This document shows, one piece after another, positions 40,222 through 50,740 of a stretch of 64,000 nucleotides of DNA. The position numbers and the translations under genes were made by a program. The stretch is from positions 11,234,393 through 11,298,392 of the forward strand of contig JACDQD010000002.1 of assembly GCA_019843655.1 (NCBI GenBank), read 5' to 3'. The notes under the pieces are model-generated. The model ran no database searches, had not been told where the DNA came from, and was given only the letters and a program-made list of their open reading frames with translations. This stretch comes from Lethocerus indicus (lineage: Eukaryota > Arthropoda > Insecta > Hemiptera > Belostomatidae). Every line of letters begins with the position of its first letter. Within the stretch, counting starts at the first letter, position 1.

Positions 40222-40251
40222 TATGTTTCTATCTGTCTCCTAGGTAAGATA
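40222..40251 (+). other. Recursive splice site (ratchet point) 3
   Basis: ATGTTTCTATCTGTCTCC leads into TAG ending at 40243, joined directly to GTAAGATA at 40244. The tract is strongly pyrimidine-rich in its last 18 nt, and the zero-length exon is immediately followed by a good donor. A weak later donor, GCC|GTAAAT at 40357, could close a 113-nt RS-exon. The site is 11.2 kb after point 2 and 16.8 kb before point 4. Confidence 0.75.
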
Positions 40252-41658
40252 TAACCATTTTATTTAATTCATGATTACTCTGAACCAAGACGCGATCCCT
40301 ATACAGATCGGTTGAGTTTAATGTTAGGAGAATGTTCTACCGAACATGTTGGTGCCGTAAATCGAGGGCTGAGCTGGCGTGTGGGGGCCCCGAAACCCCC
40401 CAATTATAGCCACGGGCCGGCGCTCTAATCGAGAGCACGAACACACTGCCCTCCGACCATCACGCTCTATCGAAAGGGAAAACACTCCGTTTTCGTTGGG
40501 GTCCCGTCGGGTTCGATGCCGTCGACGGGGGCTTCCATGAATGAATTTGTCTGAAAGTGAAAGGCGAAAACGTGACGCGCGGCCCTATTCACGTTGTTAT
40601 TGGTGCGACGATAAACGCCGTTTGGAGTCAAATAGCACACGGCCAGCTTTTGCCTTGCACAAATTCACTTCTAAACTATACCCAGAGTTTCGCCGTTATT
40701 CGTAACGTAGCATCAAAACTATCCCACCCGCCAAGTATCGCATTTTGTCTTTTTATCCATTTTGACTTTTATCCTCATTTTGTCGTAAACAATGAGGCAT
40801 CGTAGTGGACATTAATTATACATTGAAATTAATCAAAAATGATTTAAAAAATCAGTTCAAAATTACAGGTAAAAGAACCAGTTGCCCAGCAGTATTGAAA
40901 GTCAAAAAATGAAATAGCTTTTTCGTCGGTACGGCAAGAATTTCCACCACCTCCGGGTTAATTGTCACCTCATTTCGAATACCTCAGTTGGAAATCTCGC
41001 GGAAATACTTCGAGAGACGGACTGATGCCGAATCTCCGCCCGTTTACACGGCACATTGAACACAGAACGGTAGCTGTAACGACGGCTTCATCCAAGCCGC
41101 TAATTCGGTTTCACGAATCCATAACTCCGTTTGCAATGATTCGAGCCTGGTGCAGCCTCTTGCGGCAATGTATTTTTAATTTGAAAACTTGCCTAACTCC
41201 GAATTGGATAATTGTATTGCATTATTTTATTTCATTTCTTACTATATCTCCTTATGTGATATGCCTTATGTCGTCTCCAAGGTTCTGATTAAGCTTTATG
41301 AAGAGAAAAATAAAGCTGACTGTGACTGCCAGATAAAATTTTTAAATCAATCAATAAATCTGTGGTTGTACGTTGAAATTTTATTGACAGCGCGGTCTTC
41401 ACCGTATTGAAATGTAATGAACAGGACGCAAGTTTGAGTCACGTTGAAAAATGATGAGGAATGTGTGCGGACGGAAAAGTGGAATCGTAAATTGGGCGAA
41501 ACAAACGAGAGGCGGAGACACGAAAAATTGAAGAACATTTTGCACCGCAATATTCCGGATTGGTCTATTTGACTTCTGCTGTGTTCTGTCTTCTGGCAGA
41601 CCTCCCGTTTCGCATCTCCTATCGAGCAATATAAGACGTGATTTCTGAAATGTAATTC

Positions 41659-41659
<1 letters not shown>

Positions 41660-41708
<49 letters not shown>

Positions 41709-41716
41709 CATATATA

Positions 41717-41747
<31 letters not shown>
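41660..41747. repeat. Compound (TA)n-(TG)n microsatellite
   Basis: About 23 TA units (41660-41705), then TTACATATATA, then a (TG)n tract with one TT interruption (41717-41747), followed by a short TATATATA. The IYIYIY and HTHTHT open frame at 41347-41832 (-) comes from this repeat. Confidence 0.97.
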
Positions 41748-42249
41748 ATATATATATCCTACGAAATCCTACAGCCCTTCTAACTTGTTGAAATATATCA
41801 CATTTAATCTGGTTACAAAACTTACTGACCATGGTTAGAAATTGTTGTAAGGAGATGGAAGATCGTAAGCCTGATTCCTCGCGGAATTATATCATCGTTG
41901 ATAATTAATTATACACTATTTATTAAAAGTTATATTAAATATTTTATTATTTGTTTTGACCCTTAAAACAGTGAATCATAATAATTTTATACATTCGGGG
42001 AGAAATAATTGCCGCTTCCTCATTAAAGACGACAGGACTAAATTCGTACGATTTTCTCTCTTGCGGTGTTGTTGCGATCTCTGGTGTTGGTGAATTAACG
42101 TCAAAGTTCATTCTGGTTATAGAAGAAGGGCGTGCACTGATGATGGGTCTAAGGGGCTTGTTAACTATTGACGTCTCGTATGTGCATTTGACACCAACAC
42201 GAAAGCGCACTCTCCATTAGCCCGGGGATTTGGCCATGGGAGTGAGAGG

Positions 42250-42250
<1 letters not shown>

Positions 42251-42314
<64 letters not shown>
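42251..42314. repeat. (GA)n microsatellite
   Basis: About 32 GA units after ACA. In the + strand transcript this is a long purine tract. In Drosophila GAGAG is bound by GAGA factor; no such inference is safe for this organism. Confidence 0.97.
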
Positions 42315-42319
<5 letters not shown>

Positions 42320-43897
42320 GCGAGAGGGGGTGGGTGAGTGAGGGAGAGACCGCGGCCCATCTCAATTTGAGACCTGCTTTGACCCTTCGCATAAAACATG
42401 ATTTCAACGCCCACGACCATCCTGCCCTCTATTTCTCAGAAATATGCATTATAAATGGAGGTAGCGAATGCATCCTTTTCTACATAAAGTAATAATTCGA
42501 TTTATTGTCTACGCTATGGTTTGGAATAAGTATTCTATGGTTCGTTGAAGAATGAATAATACCACGGTAAATATTATATAATATTTTTAATTATATATAT
42601 AAAACAATAGTGTTAGTAAGGAATATAATCATAATAATAATAGTAAATAGGCTATATGGAAGAGGTAATTTGCGCCTCAGATTTCTCCGTGTTTTAGATT
42701 AGCACTGTCTCGTCAAGAACCCGTTTAAAAGCGCCTTAACGAAGTTAAACTACGTCGACGGGCCCGCCGTCAGAAGCTTACAGAGAGAGGCAAATGCGAT
42801 CTGAAATACTAATGGAATGAGAAATTAGATTATTTTATGGATCCAAAGATCGATCAGAGAGCCCCTCCATTAGCTCCGACCAAATTTGTCTAAGCTTCCA
42901 GTCCTGAACTTTGTAGATTTAATGTCGATTAGGACCGGAAGGGAAGTCTTATTCTTACTCCTTCGTTAATTATCTGTGCTAAGGTTATTCTCGCTTTTAA
43001 CGGTCACACATTTACGCATCTTTAAAGTGAAATTAAATTTGAAAATTCTTTACTACGAATTTTGGTATACGTTCCTGTGTATTGCAATTATCTTTTGTCG
43101 ATTCTGTTGTAATAATTTTTGAATACGTAAATGAATGCAATATTTTGTTCAATACAAAAACTAAAATTAAATCAATTTACCATAGTTTTTAATTTACCGC
43201 AAGCATTTGGTTTTAATTACGGAGGGATAATTAGCTCACATTTAATAACGCAGTTTTACTTATTTAAAGTCGTTAGAGTTACTAGTGGCGTCCTATATAT
43301 CTTGTTATCGCACTAGATTGCCGGCCAAAGCATTTGAAATTCATGGAATAGTTTAAATTTAGTGTTTCATTAGCGGAGCTGACGGAAAAATTCTCCCGTC
43401 GTAAAAACCGAAGCCGGGAAGATATATTGAACTGAATTACGAATGAGTTCAGCTTCGGGTCGGGTCAACGTACCTCGGGGCCCGCTTTTACAAACCTGCT
43501 TCCCCCTAGTAAAGTTTTCTTTGAAATTGAAAAATCCTCATACCCATTTTTACATTTACGATGGTTATATTTACACTAATAAAAGATAGTTTTTCATAAA
43601 AATCTGTTCCCATCCAGGCTAATAGTACACTGGTAAGCCAGTTATTTACACATAGCATCACTATCGCTAACTTTCACACTGTCTTCTGTAGACCATAAAA
43701 ATGTATATAGTTTTTAACCCTTTTTTAAGCAGTTGTGAATAATCCATTTCTTTCTTGCACGGAATGGATGTAGCCTTGAAGAACTAATTCATATTACTCT
43801 CAGTGCTTATTTCATTCTTATTATCTCTCATTACCGACATAGAATTGGAGAGGGGATTTAACATACCTTTTTTTTGGATTGCGAGGGGTTGGAATAC

Positions 43898-44106
43898 CGT
43901 AGATTTCGTGTGTTTCTGTCTCCTCTCGCTGGTTTGGCCTTTTGCTAGACCGGTTTCGGCTGCTCCCCAGCTTCACTGCACTGTCACTGTCTGTTGTACT
44001 GTGTGGTGTGTATATATATACGTGTCTTGTTATTGTGTGTTTGAGGGATGTTGTTTGTCTTACTTGAGTTGTGGAGGAGGATTTTGTTAATTGGGTTTAA
44101 GTCTAT
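43898..44106 (-). repeat. Dispersed repeat family, copy A (- orientation)
   Basis: On the - strand this copy matches copy C from the ATAGACTTAA end through to GAAATCTACG. Shared words include GACAAACAACA, CAGTGACAGTGCAGTGA, GCAGCCGAAACCGGTCTAGC and AAACCAGCGAGAGGAGACAG. About 50 nt of copy C are missing between GTGCAGTGA and the GCAGCC word, apparently a deletion between short TGA repeats. Copy A faces copy B head to head across a TA tract. The open frame over it encodes no known transposase or reverse transcriptase. Confidence 0.85.
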
Positions 44107-44111
44107 ATATG

Positions 44112-44117
<6 letters not shown>

Positions 44118-44154
<37 letters not shown>
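44118..44154. repeat. (TA)n tract at the centre of the inverted repeat
   Basis: About 18 TA units between copies A and B. The TA tract could ease cruciform extrusion or mark the junction at which the inverted pair formed. Confidence 0.95.
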
Positions 44155-44157
<3 letters not shown>

Positions 44158-44162
44158 TCTAA

Positions 44163-44331
44163 GTATATATACACACGACAAACAGACAACCACCACAGTA
44201 CAATTGACAGTGCAGTGAGGATACCCGAAAAACATCCTAAGTGCCAAAAGTGACTGAAGATGGCGAGCAGCCGAAACCGGTCTAGCAAAAGACCAAACCA
44301 GCGAGAGGGGACAGAAACACACGAAATCTGC
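44163..44331 (+). repeat. Dispersed repeat family, copy B (+ orientation)
   Basis: The copy starts at TATATATACACACGACAAAC and runs to ACGAAATCTGC. It matches copy C through CAACCACCACAGTAC, GACAGTGCAGTGAGGAT and CTGAAGATGGCGAGCAGCC. It lacks the outer part present in copies A and C, and it lacks about 14 nt just before CTGAAGA, which removes the helix I strand seen in copy C. Confidence 0.85.
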
Positions 44332-46369
44332 AGACGGGATGTTGTATATCATTGTTGCTGGTTTTTCATTGGTCGCGTTTAACGCAGTCAGTGGTAAGTG
44401 GAAAAATCCTGCTTCGATTCAGACACCCTTCAGACCCCGCCTAGGGGTATACAGCCCTTATGGTCTTTACTTTTATTTAGCGCGTGGGAAGACCCTAGCC
44501 CGGGTATTTATAATTTAGGATGGAATTGAGGTGTAGGAGGGCGTGGCCTGGCTCCTGGTGGAGGTGTACGGGGGCGTATCCGTCGTGAACCCGCCCCCAC
44601 AGCCTCACCCTCTTGTCCCCTTCACGACGGTCTCCATGCCGACCCTCCCATCTCGCCCCCTCTCAATTCTTGGATCATTCCTCCCTCTCTCTTTCTCCGA
44701 TATTGCACCAATTGGCGCCCGGTCATTCGTCAAGTTCAAATTGCCCATTTATGTGGGGAGGCGCTCAGTCGAATCGTGTTAAAATATCATTTATCATCTC
44801 ATAAATACACTCGTGTTATATTTCATCTTCGGATATTTGACTTTTAATTCGTTATAAATAGCGCCAACTTATAATTATAATTGGTGTTGGGACCGTTATT
44901 AATTATAATCAACCTACTCAGTTACGAGGGATGGGTTTTGGAGGCCCAAAACCGCGAGGTTTGTCCCGATTAATAATTATTACTTAGTTACAGCATTATA
45001 AACTACTACTAATTTCATACTGATTTACAATGGGAGCTGTATTTGAAAAGTTTAAAATGAGAATTCATCATTCAGGACACTGCGTGCTTCTAGTAAATCA
45101 TAACAATATAAGTATGATTATATATTTGTAAATGGAATATAATAAAATATAAATATAGATGTAGTTCGGTGATGGAGATTATTGATATCGTATAGGTTTA
45201 CTAATGTAAATTAAATAATTTAAACTTCCTTCGATACATTCACTAATAAGCACGGTCTAATTTGCATAGAAGTACAGATTCTATTTAATAGAATGAATAA
45301 TATGTAATTATCTAGGCGTGGAGCGTGCTCCGTTTGGGGGCCGCTCGGCGCTGAGTTGTAAATGAGTTGCGTTTATAATCATCATTACTGGCTGAGGCAG
45401 CGGCAATGATTGATCGCCCCATTATAATAATGGAGGGCCATAAATTGTAATTTATCCTGCGTCCCCAGTACGTCCGATTTCTGGAAACATTTCCCTCCCT
45501 TCACTTCCTTCCAATAATTTTAAAATATATATTATTGGTTTATTAATGTTTCCATTTTTTTCGTTCAGTTACACGTATTTGAGTACACGTTTATTACTGA
45601 AAACGCTGGAAACCAAATTAATTAAGCTAGCACTAACTCAACAGTAAATATTTTCAACGATAGATATCGACGGTGTTTTCCTAGCAATTTATTTTTTTTT
45701 GATTCCCTAAATCTTTATAATCTGTGAGTGCGACCATTTTCGTAAAACTTAAAAGTTTAACGGATTTCCTGTTTATCAAGCGAAAGACGGCCTACGAAAT
45801 ATATTTCGACGCATATATTGCACGAAATTATATTTCCTGAAACTAAAAAGCATTTCCACTATAAATGTTCATGTTATAGCTCTTATGTTCAGTTATATAG
45901 ATGTAAACCCTTGTATGGGAATGGCGGAGTCTTTCTCAACTGAGAAAATTTATGTTTAGAACCATGTTTATACTTCAAGCAGCTTTAAAGATATTCGAAC
46001 GAACATCGTACTTTCAGGACTGTTCTATTCCTAATGTTTTATTGGACATTATTGTTTAAAAATAAATGCGAATAAATAAATAAGGGTGAGACACGTGTTG
46101 ATATATTCTGATGATTTTTTCGATGGAATAATATTACAGGTCCCGGAATTATTCGCTCTATATATTTTGATTTTCTAACTGATTCAAAATTAAAAACCCA
46201 TCAAATTATTTCAGTAAGTGAGGCAGTGCAACCAGAATCAATTATTAGGGGCATTCTTTTATTATAGTTTAACCTTACCGATCCTTCCCGGTCCTATTCT
46301 TACTACTTATGTTCTTTGGCTGTTAGTCCAAGGACCTCCTACTAGGTGATCTCCCGCTGAACAGAGGAG

Positions 46370-46600
46370 CGGTCAATTGGTCCGGCCTGTGTCATGTGGG
46401 AACGGCCATTGTCGGTCGGACTGTCCTTTTTCTTTCTGTCGCAGTTCCAATCTGGAAAGCGGCATGTCGGCCCAGACGGAACGAATTCGTCTGAGAAGAA
46501 CTCGAGACACGGTCGCTATCCGACACGCTCCGACGCCTCCGATCAGTTTCACGGTTTTGATTCCTTCGGATGTTGCTTTTTTGTCCACTCAACGGTGGCT
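46370..46600. other. GC-rich island open in several frames
   Basis: A CpG-rich block in which two + and two - strand frames are open together. A good acceptor-like tract (CCTTTTTCTTTCTGTCGCAG) ends at 46444, but no GTRAG donor follows. The peptides have no recognised motif. I treat it as non-coding, with a small chance of an unrecognised exon. Confidence 0.2.
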
Positions 46601-46869
46601 TATGGACCACCGGACTGGATTACGTTTTATTTTTTCTTATTACCGCTTCATTTTCGGTCACTTCGATATGATGGAACGTGATTTTACGCTAAGATTTCTG
46701 TTATAGTTCATACGTGTATTGTACTATTATATAAATTTTAATTAAGTTAGTAGCAATACATAAAAGTTGATTTAATTTCAGATTGTCATTCCATGAAACA
46801 TTACCATAAATTGTTTAACATACCTGTTTTTACCCATCCACCCCCCCCACTTTTGACCAACAATCCGAC

Positions 46870-47143
46870 ATAGACTTAAGCCCATTACCAAAATCCACAC
46901 CCCTCCCCCTCAACACAAAGAAGACAAACAACACCCCCCAAAAACACAATAACGTGACACGTCTATATACACACAACAAACAGACAACCACCACAGTACC
47001 AGTGACAGTGCAGTGAGGATGCCCAAAAAACATCCATAGTGCCAAAAGTAACTAACACCGCTACTGAAGATGGCGAGCAGCCGAAACCGGTCTAGCAAAA
47101 GACCAAACCAGCGAGAGGAGACAGAAACACAGGAAATCTACGT
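46870..47143 (+). repeat. Dispersed repeat family, copy C (most complete)
   Basis: At 274 nt this is the longest of three copies. It runs from ATAGACTTAAGCCC to GAAATCTACG. It is shared with copy A over its whole length except for one internal segment, and with copy B over its 3' two thirds. No terminal inverted repeat, target-site duplication, poly(A) tail or coding capacity was recognised, so it is a non-autonomous element of unknown class. Its 3' part carries a hammerhead-like core at 47060-47096. Confidence 0.85.
47060..47096 (+). ncRNA. Hammerhead-ribozyme-like motif in repeat copy C
   Basis: In order: GCTA (47060-47063), CTGAAGA (47064-47070, matching the CUGANGA core), an extra T, GGC-GAGCA-GCC hairpin (helix II, 47072-47082), GAAA (47083-47086), palindromic ACCGGT (helix III, 47086-47091), C at the cleavage position (47092), then TAGC (47093-47096), which pairs with GCTA as helix I. 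This is the order of a minimal type I hammerhead with a very short helix III, the form known from Penelope-like elements and other retroelements, where dimers can supply helix III. The bulged T after CTGAAGA departs from consensus and may impair activity. Confidence 0.4.
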
Positions 47144-47450
47144 AATTACCACAAATACGACTGTAATGAAACTTTCGAAACAATAATTGTAAAATAAGTG
47201 TAATGGTACTTCATCAATGTTCACACCACTAAAAATCGTCAGCTTCGGAGGTCCCTTCTGAATAGTGACATTTAAGCCGAATTACGTGAAATGGACCCCG
47301 CTATTTCAACCGCACATCTGTGACAGGATTTAGAGTCTTTATTTGGGCGCGTCCCCACTGCCTGTTTGCAGTGTACTCCACACTCCAGGCATCTTCCTAT
47401 ATAATAATAGGTTTGGCGAGGAAAGTCGTAAAACCCAGTAAAGCCAAAAT

Positions 47451-47472
47451 CTCTCTCTCTCTCTCTCTCTCT
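47451..47472. repeat. Short (CT)n microsatellite
   Basis: About 11 uninterrupted CT units. Confidence 0.9.
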
Positions 47473-50439
47473 ACTAGGAAAGGTTATGGTGAGAGGGGTT
47501 GAGGGGTTCGGAATTAACGACCGGATCATCGCCGGAGGGGGTTAGAGCCCCCTCGCACTCCCAACTTTAGTTCCTCCATTTCCGGGACCCGCACAACCGA
47601 CACGAAAACCCGGTTCCATTAAATTGAGTAACAGAACTCTTTGGCTTTTATCCTTCCTCCTTCCCTCACTCGCCTCCTCTGGCTCTTTTTTTCTTCTGCC
47701 CACCCCCCCGATTCTCCCTCCGATAGTTTTACGATCGCGAAAGTGAAATACAGTGAGACGCCAACAATTTTTTTTATAGTTTTAACATCGCCTCCCGGGA
47801 CATATTCGGGTCGAACTGATTCCAACTTTGATAAACAGACCCATTTCGCGATGTAAGGGACATGCGGTAGGATATTATGAAAAAAGAAGTTTCCTTAACG
47901 AAAATTTATTACGGCCTGGTAGGTGTGTTTATTTGTATCATAAAAACAGTGAAGGTAAATAAAACCAATTTCGTTGGCATTTCTTTGTTATTTAAGAGGA
48001 TGGATCGGACATATCGTTTCATGCCAATATGACGAATCTTATTTATTTAATTTTTGTATTATTCTTGGAGAGGGGTTAAATTTATAATTTTACTAGGAAT
48101 TCAGTATTTGATTTGTGCGTCTTTCTATTCTAATATTCCGTGTATAGTAAAGCCTCTATTGAATTAACCTTTAATCAGACGTTCCCGTCGGGAAAGCTGT
48201 TTTCAATGAGCCCTTGAAAACCTCCTAACGGCCGACCAACTAATTTTCAGACTTCAATAAACTTTCTGCAGTGTCATTTTTTCTTCCCTTTAAACTGGGC
48301 TGTGGTCGGAAGGACATAAAACGAAGTAATTGCAATAATAAATAACAAGAGGGTCGTTTATAACTGGGGGGCCGAAAGGAATAAAGTTTGAGCCGCTTAT
48401 AAGACGAAGGGAGCTCCTCCTATAGTGGCCAGGCATTTTTCAGCCAACTTGCTAAAATAAATTGCGATACATTTCTACCAAATCTCAGTCTTTTCCTCTA
48501 GGAAGTGGCATGGCTGTAGCTTTTTGTCTTTATCAACGTGCATGAATTATAAATTACATTTTTTTGCGAGAGAAGGTTGTTTTTTCATTAGAAAAATAAA
48601 ATTCGTTTCTTTTCTCTGACATAAGAATGAATTCATGCATAAAGGAGGTAACCTTGGCAAAATTATGAATTCATAATATTTTTTCTCATTAAAGTAAAAA
48701 AATATAGCGGTTTGAAAACATGTATTTATTAAGGTATATTTATTTCTCATATTAAGGAATAACATTTCAATAAAAGCTGGTAAACACTTAGCAGTCGATT
48801 AACTATGGTCAGGCATTTTGATTTAAATCTATAAAAGTGGAATTTCGTAGTTTTCATATCGCTACATTTGTAGGTTTCTTCTGCGATGTATTAGGAAAGG
48901 ATTGTGACACCTAAACTCTGTGGCATACTGCGCTAGTATTCGCTGCTTTTATAATATATGATAATAGCGTGAACAAATGGTTATTGAAATTTTACAAATA
49001 TTTAAACACGACATTTTTTTCGGTTTACGTGCTAAATTATGGATTTCATTATGATGTTCAATAGAAACGTATCGTTCGCGGTGTATTCATAAAATACGTC
49101 ATCAACATTTGTCAGTTGGTAGGATATTGCAGAAATGAATAACGCATGAGAAATTAAAAATACACACTCCGTAGATTGGTCGACTGTTTGAAAATTGAAT
49201 TGAAAGCGGCAATTTTTTTTTATTTCATACCATTGTTTTGTTCTGCTTCAAGGATGTATTTTCAGAGTTAATTGAATCTTCGTTATTTCAACTCGATTTG
49301 AAAATATCTTCCGTTAATAACCGCGAGGAGCTGCCGACGAACTCAAGTGTTCAATAATATAATTTACTGTCAAATACCTGAATCGTGTCCTGTGAATTTG
49401 AATCGGAGTAACTAGAAGACTCTGAAATGCAGTTTGGAATTTGTGCGCTCTGAATTGGGCAAGTCTCGGTGCACAATTAATAATCGCGCCGTGTTCCTCC
49501 CCTACCGTTTCAATTCGGTTCTCTCTCGTGCGGATTCTGACAGTTGTAGTTTGCCAGGAGCGTCCGCGCCACAAGTTCGGCGAAATCGCCCCCGCCCAAT
49601 AGACTTAATAAACTGATAACTCGATGAAGGAAATTGGTAAAGCCGCTTTGGAACTTCGTCAAATTCGACGAAACTTTCCGGCAGAACTAGTCTTGAACAT
49701 TCGTTGTTTCGATATTGCCGGAGTGCTCAATTTGGCTTTCATCTGTTATAGAATACAAATATCGACATTTCTTTTTATTTAAGCAGACATCCCGCAGTAT
49801 ATAAATAACGATAATTATTTCGCATCTAGAATTTCATGTAAGAAGATTCGTGTTGATTTTTCGGATTGAATTTTTCAACGCAGAAAGTTCTTCACCCCAT
49901 ACAATGTAACAAATGTTCGCCGGTTCCGGTGTCGGAGCGATCCCAGAAATTGAGATGCAAATCGGAACGTGTTACCGAAAACACATCCCCTTTGTGAATG
50001 ATTTAGACGTATTTGATGAACAGTTAGAATGTCGTAAAGGAACGGAACCACCAGGCGTCCTCACTTTGAGCACGCTAATTTGAGCTGATTCGGATTCTTG
50101 GATGTGAATCTCAAGGTGTGTTTTATGTGTACGAGTTGTCAGTTTGCCGTTGCCAGTCTCTGATTTTTGCAAGAATGAAATCCCGTCAAGTTCTACAGAA
50201 TTCTGTCTTCTCCCCCGCTCCACCTACACGCGATCTCTTAACACAGATAATAACGCCTAGTGTTAGCGATCATAAGTATACTTACTATAATTTTTTTACG
50301 GTTCACCGAGCTACAGCATCTGTATTAATATTGAAAAGATATATTAATTCGACTTTTCTTGGCATTCGGCTAATTCCTCTCGAATTGAACTCAGTAGTTA
50401 GCGATAGGAGGATATATACCAAAAAGAGGAGAGCGCGAA

Positions 50440-50740
50440 CAACGAGGAGCGGTTAGCGGGCAATTGGCTATAATTTCTGGGCGGTGGCGGGGTATAATGT
50501 AGGCGGAAACGGACGCGGAGCCTAGCTATATTCCCAACGACGAATTTGCATATTAATTCGGCCCCACCACCCGGGAATATATAATGGGGGAGACAGACTA
50601 TAGCCGGCGCTCTATGGAGTGCGGCGCTCGCATATTATTGGCCGGTCGAGGATAAATATATTCTAATTAATCGAGCCGGCCGCACCTCTCGCCCGGACCC
50701 AATTAAATCCGTTTTATAACAGAGTGCGGTGGCCATCAGC
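50440..50740. other. GC-rich island with POU-like word (enhancer-like)
   Basis: A CpG-rich block mixed with short AT motifs: GGCAATTGGC, TATTAATT and CTAATTAATC. It includes the second copy of an 18-bp octamer/homeodomain-like word at 50541-50558. GC-rich sequence punctuated by TAAT cores is common in developmental enhancers. No protein-like frame is recognised. Confidence 0.35.
50541..50558. promoter_or_regulatory. 18-bp octamer/homeodomain-like word, copy 2
   Basis: This is identical to 24243-24260: CGAATTTGCATATTAATT, the octamer ATTTGCAT abutting ATTAAT. Flanks differ between the two sites, which argues against a recent segmental duplication and for shared constraint or chance. Confidence 0.35.

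Larger units (their letters stand above)
29142..40223. other. Non-coding segment between ratchet points 2 and 3
   Basis: No gene is recognised in about 11 kb. Contents: GC islands near 30000-30110, 35640-35770, 36640-36800 and 39230-39320. Also a CCAAT-box cluster at 32473-32751, an imperfect GC-rich inverted repeat at 33148-33239, an (AT)n tract at 33410-33460, a 28-bp tandem repeat at 34817-34890 and a G10 run near 37022-37031. A good isolated donor, AAAG|GTGAGTTA, lies at 31907 without a convincing acceptor before it. Confidence 0.6.

Noticed and set aside
40500..40530. GGGTTCGATGCC as a tRNA T-arm (B box)
   Set aside because: The second C pair and the acceptor and D-arm partners are not present at the right spacing. 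No cloverleaf can be drawn.
40845..40875. ACAG|GTAAAA as a ratchet point
   Set aside because: The upstream sequence is A-rich, and GTAAAA is a weaker donor than those at the four accepted sites.
41347..41832. 161-codon open frame on the - strand
   Set aside because: Much of it is IYIYIY and HTHTHT translation of a TA/TG microsatellite.
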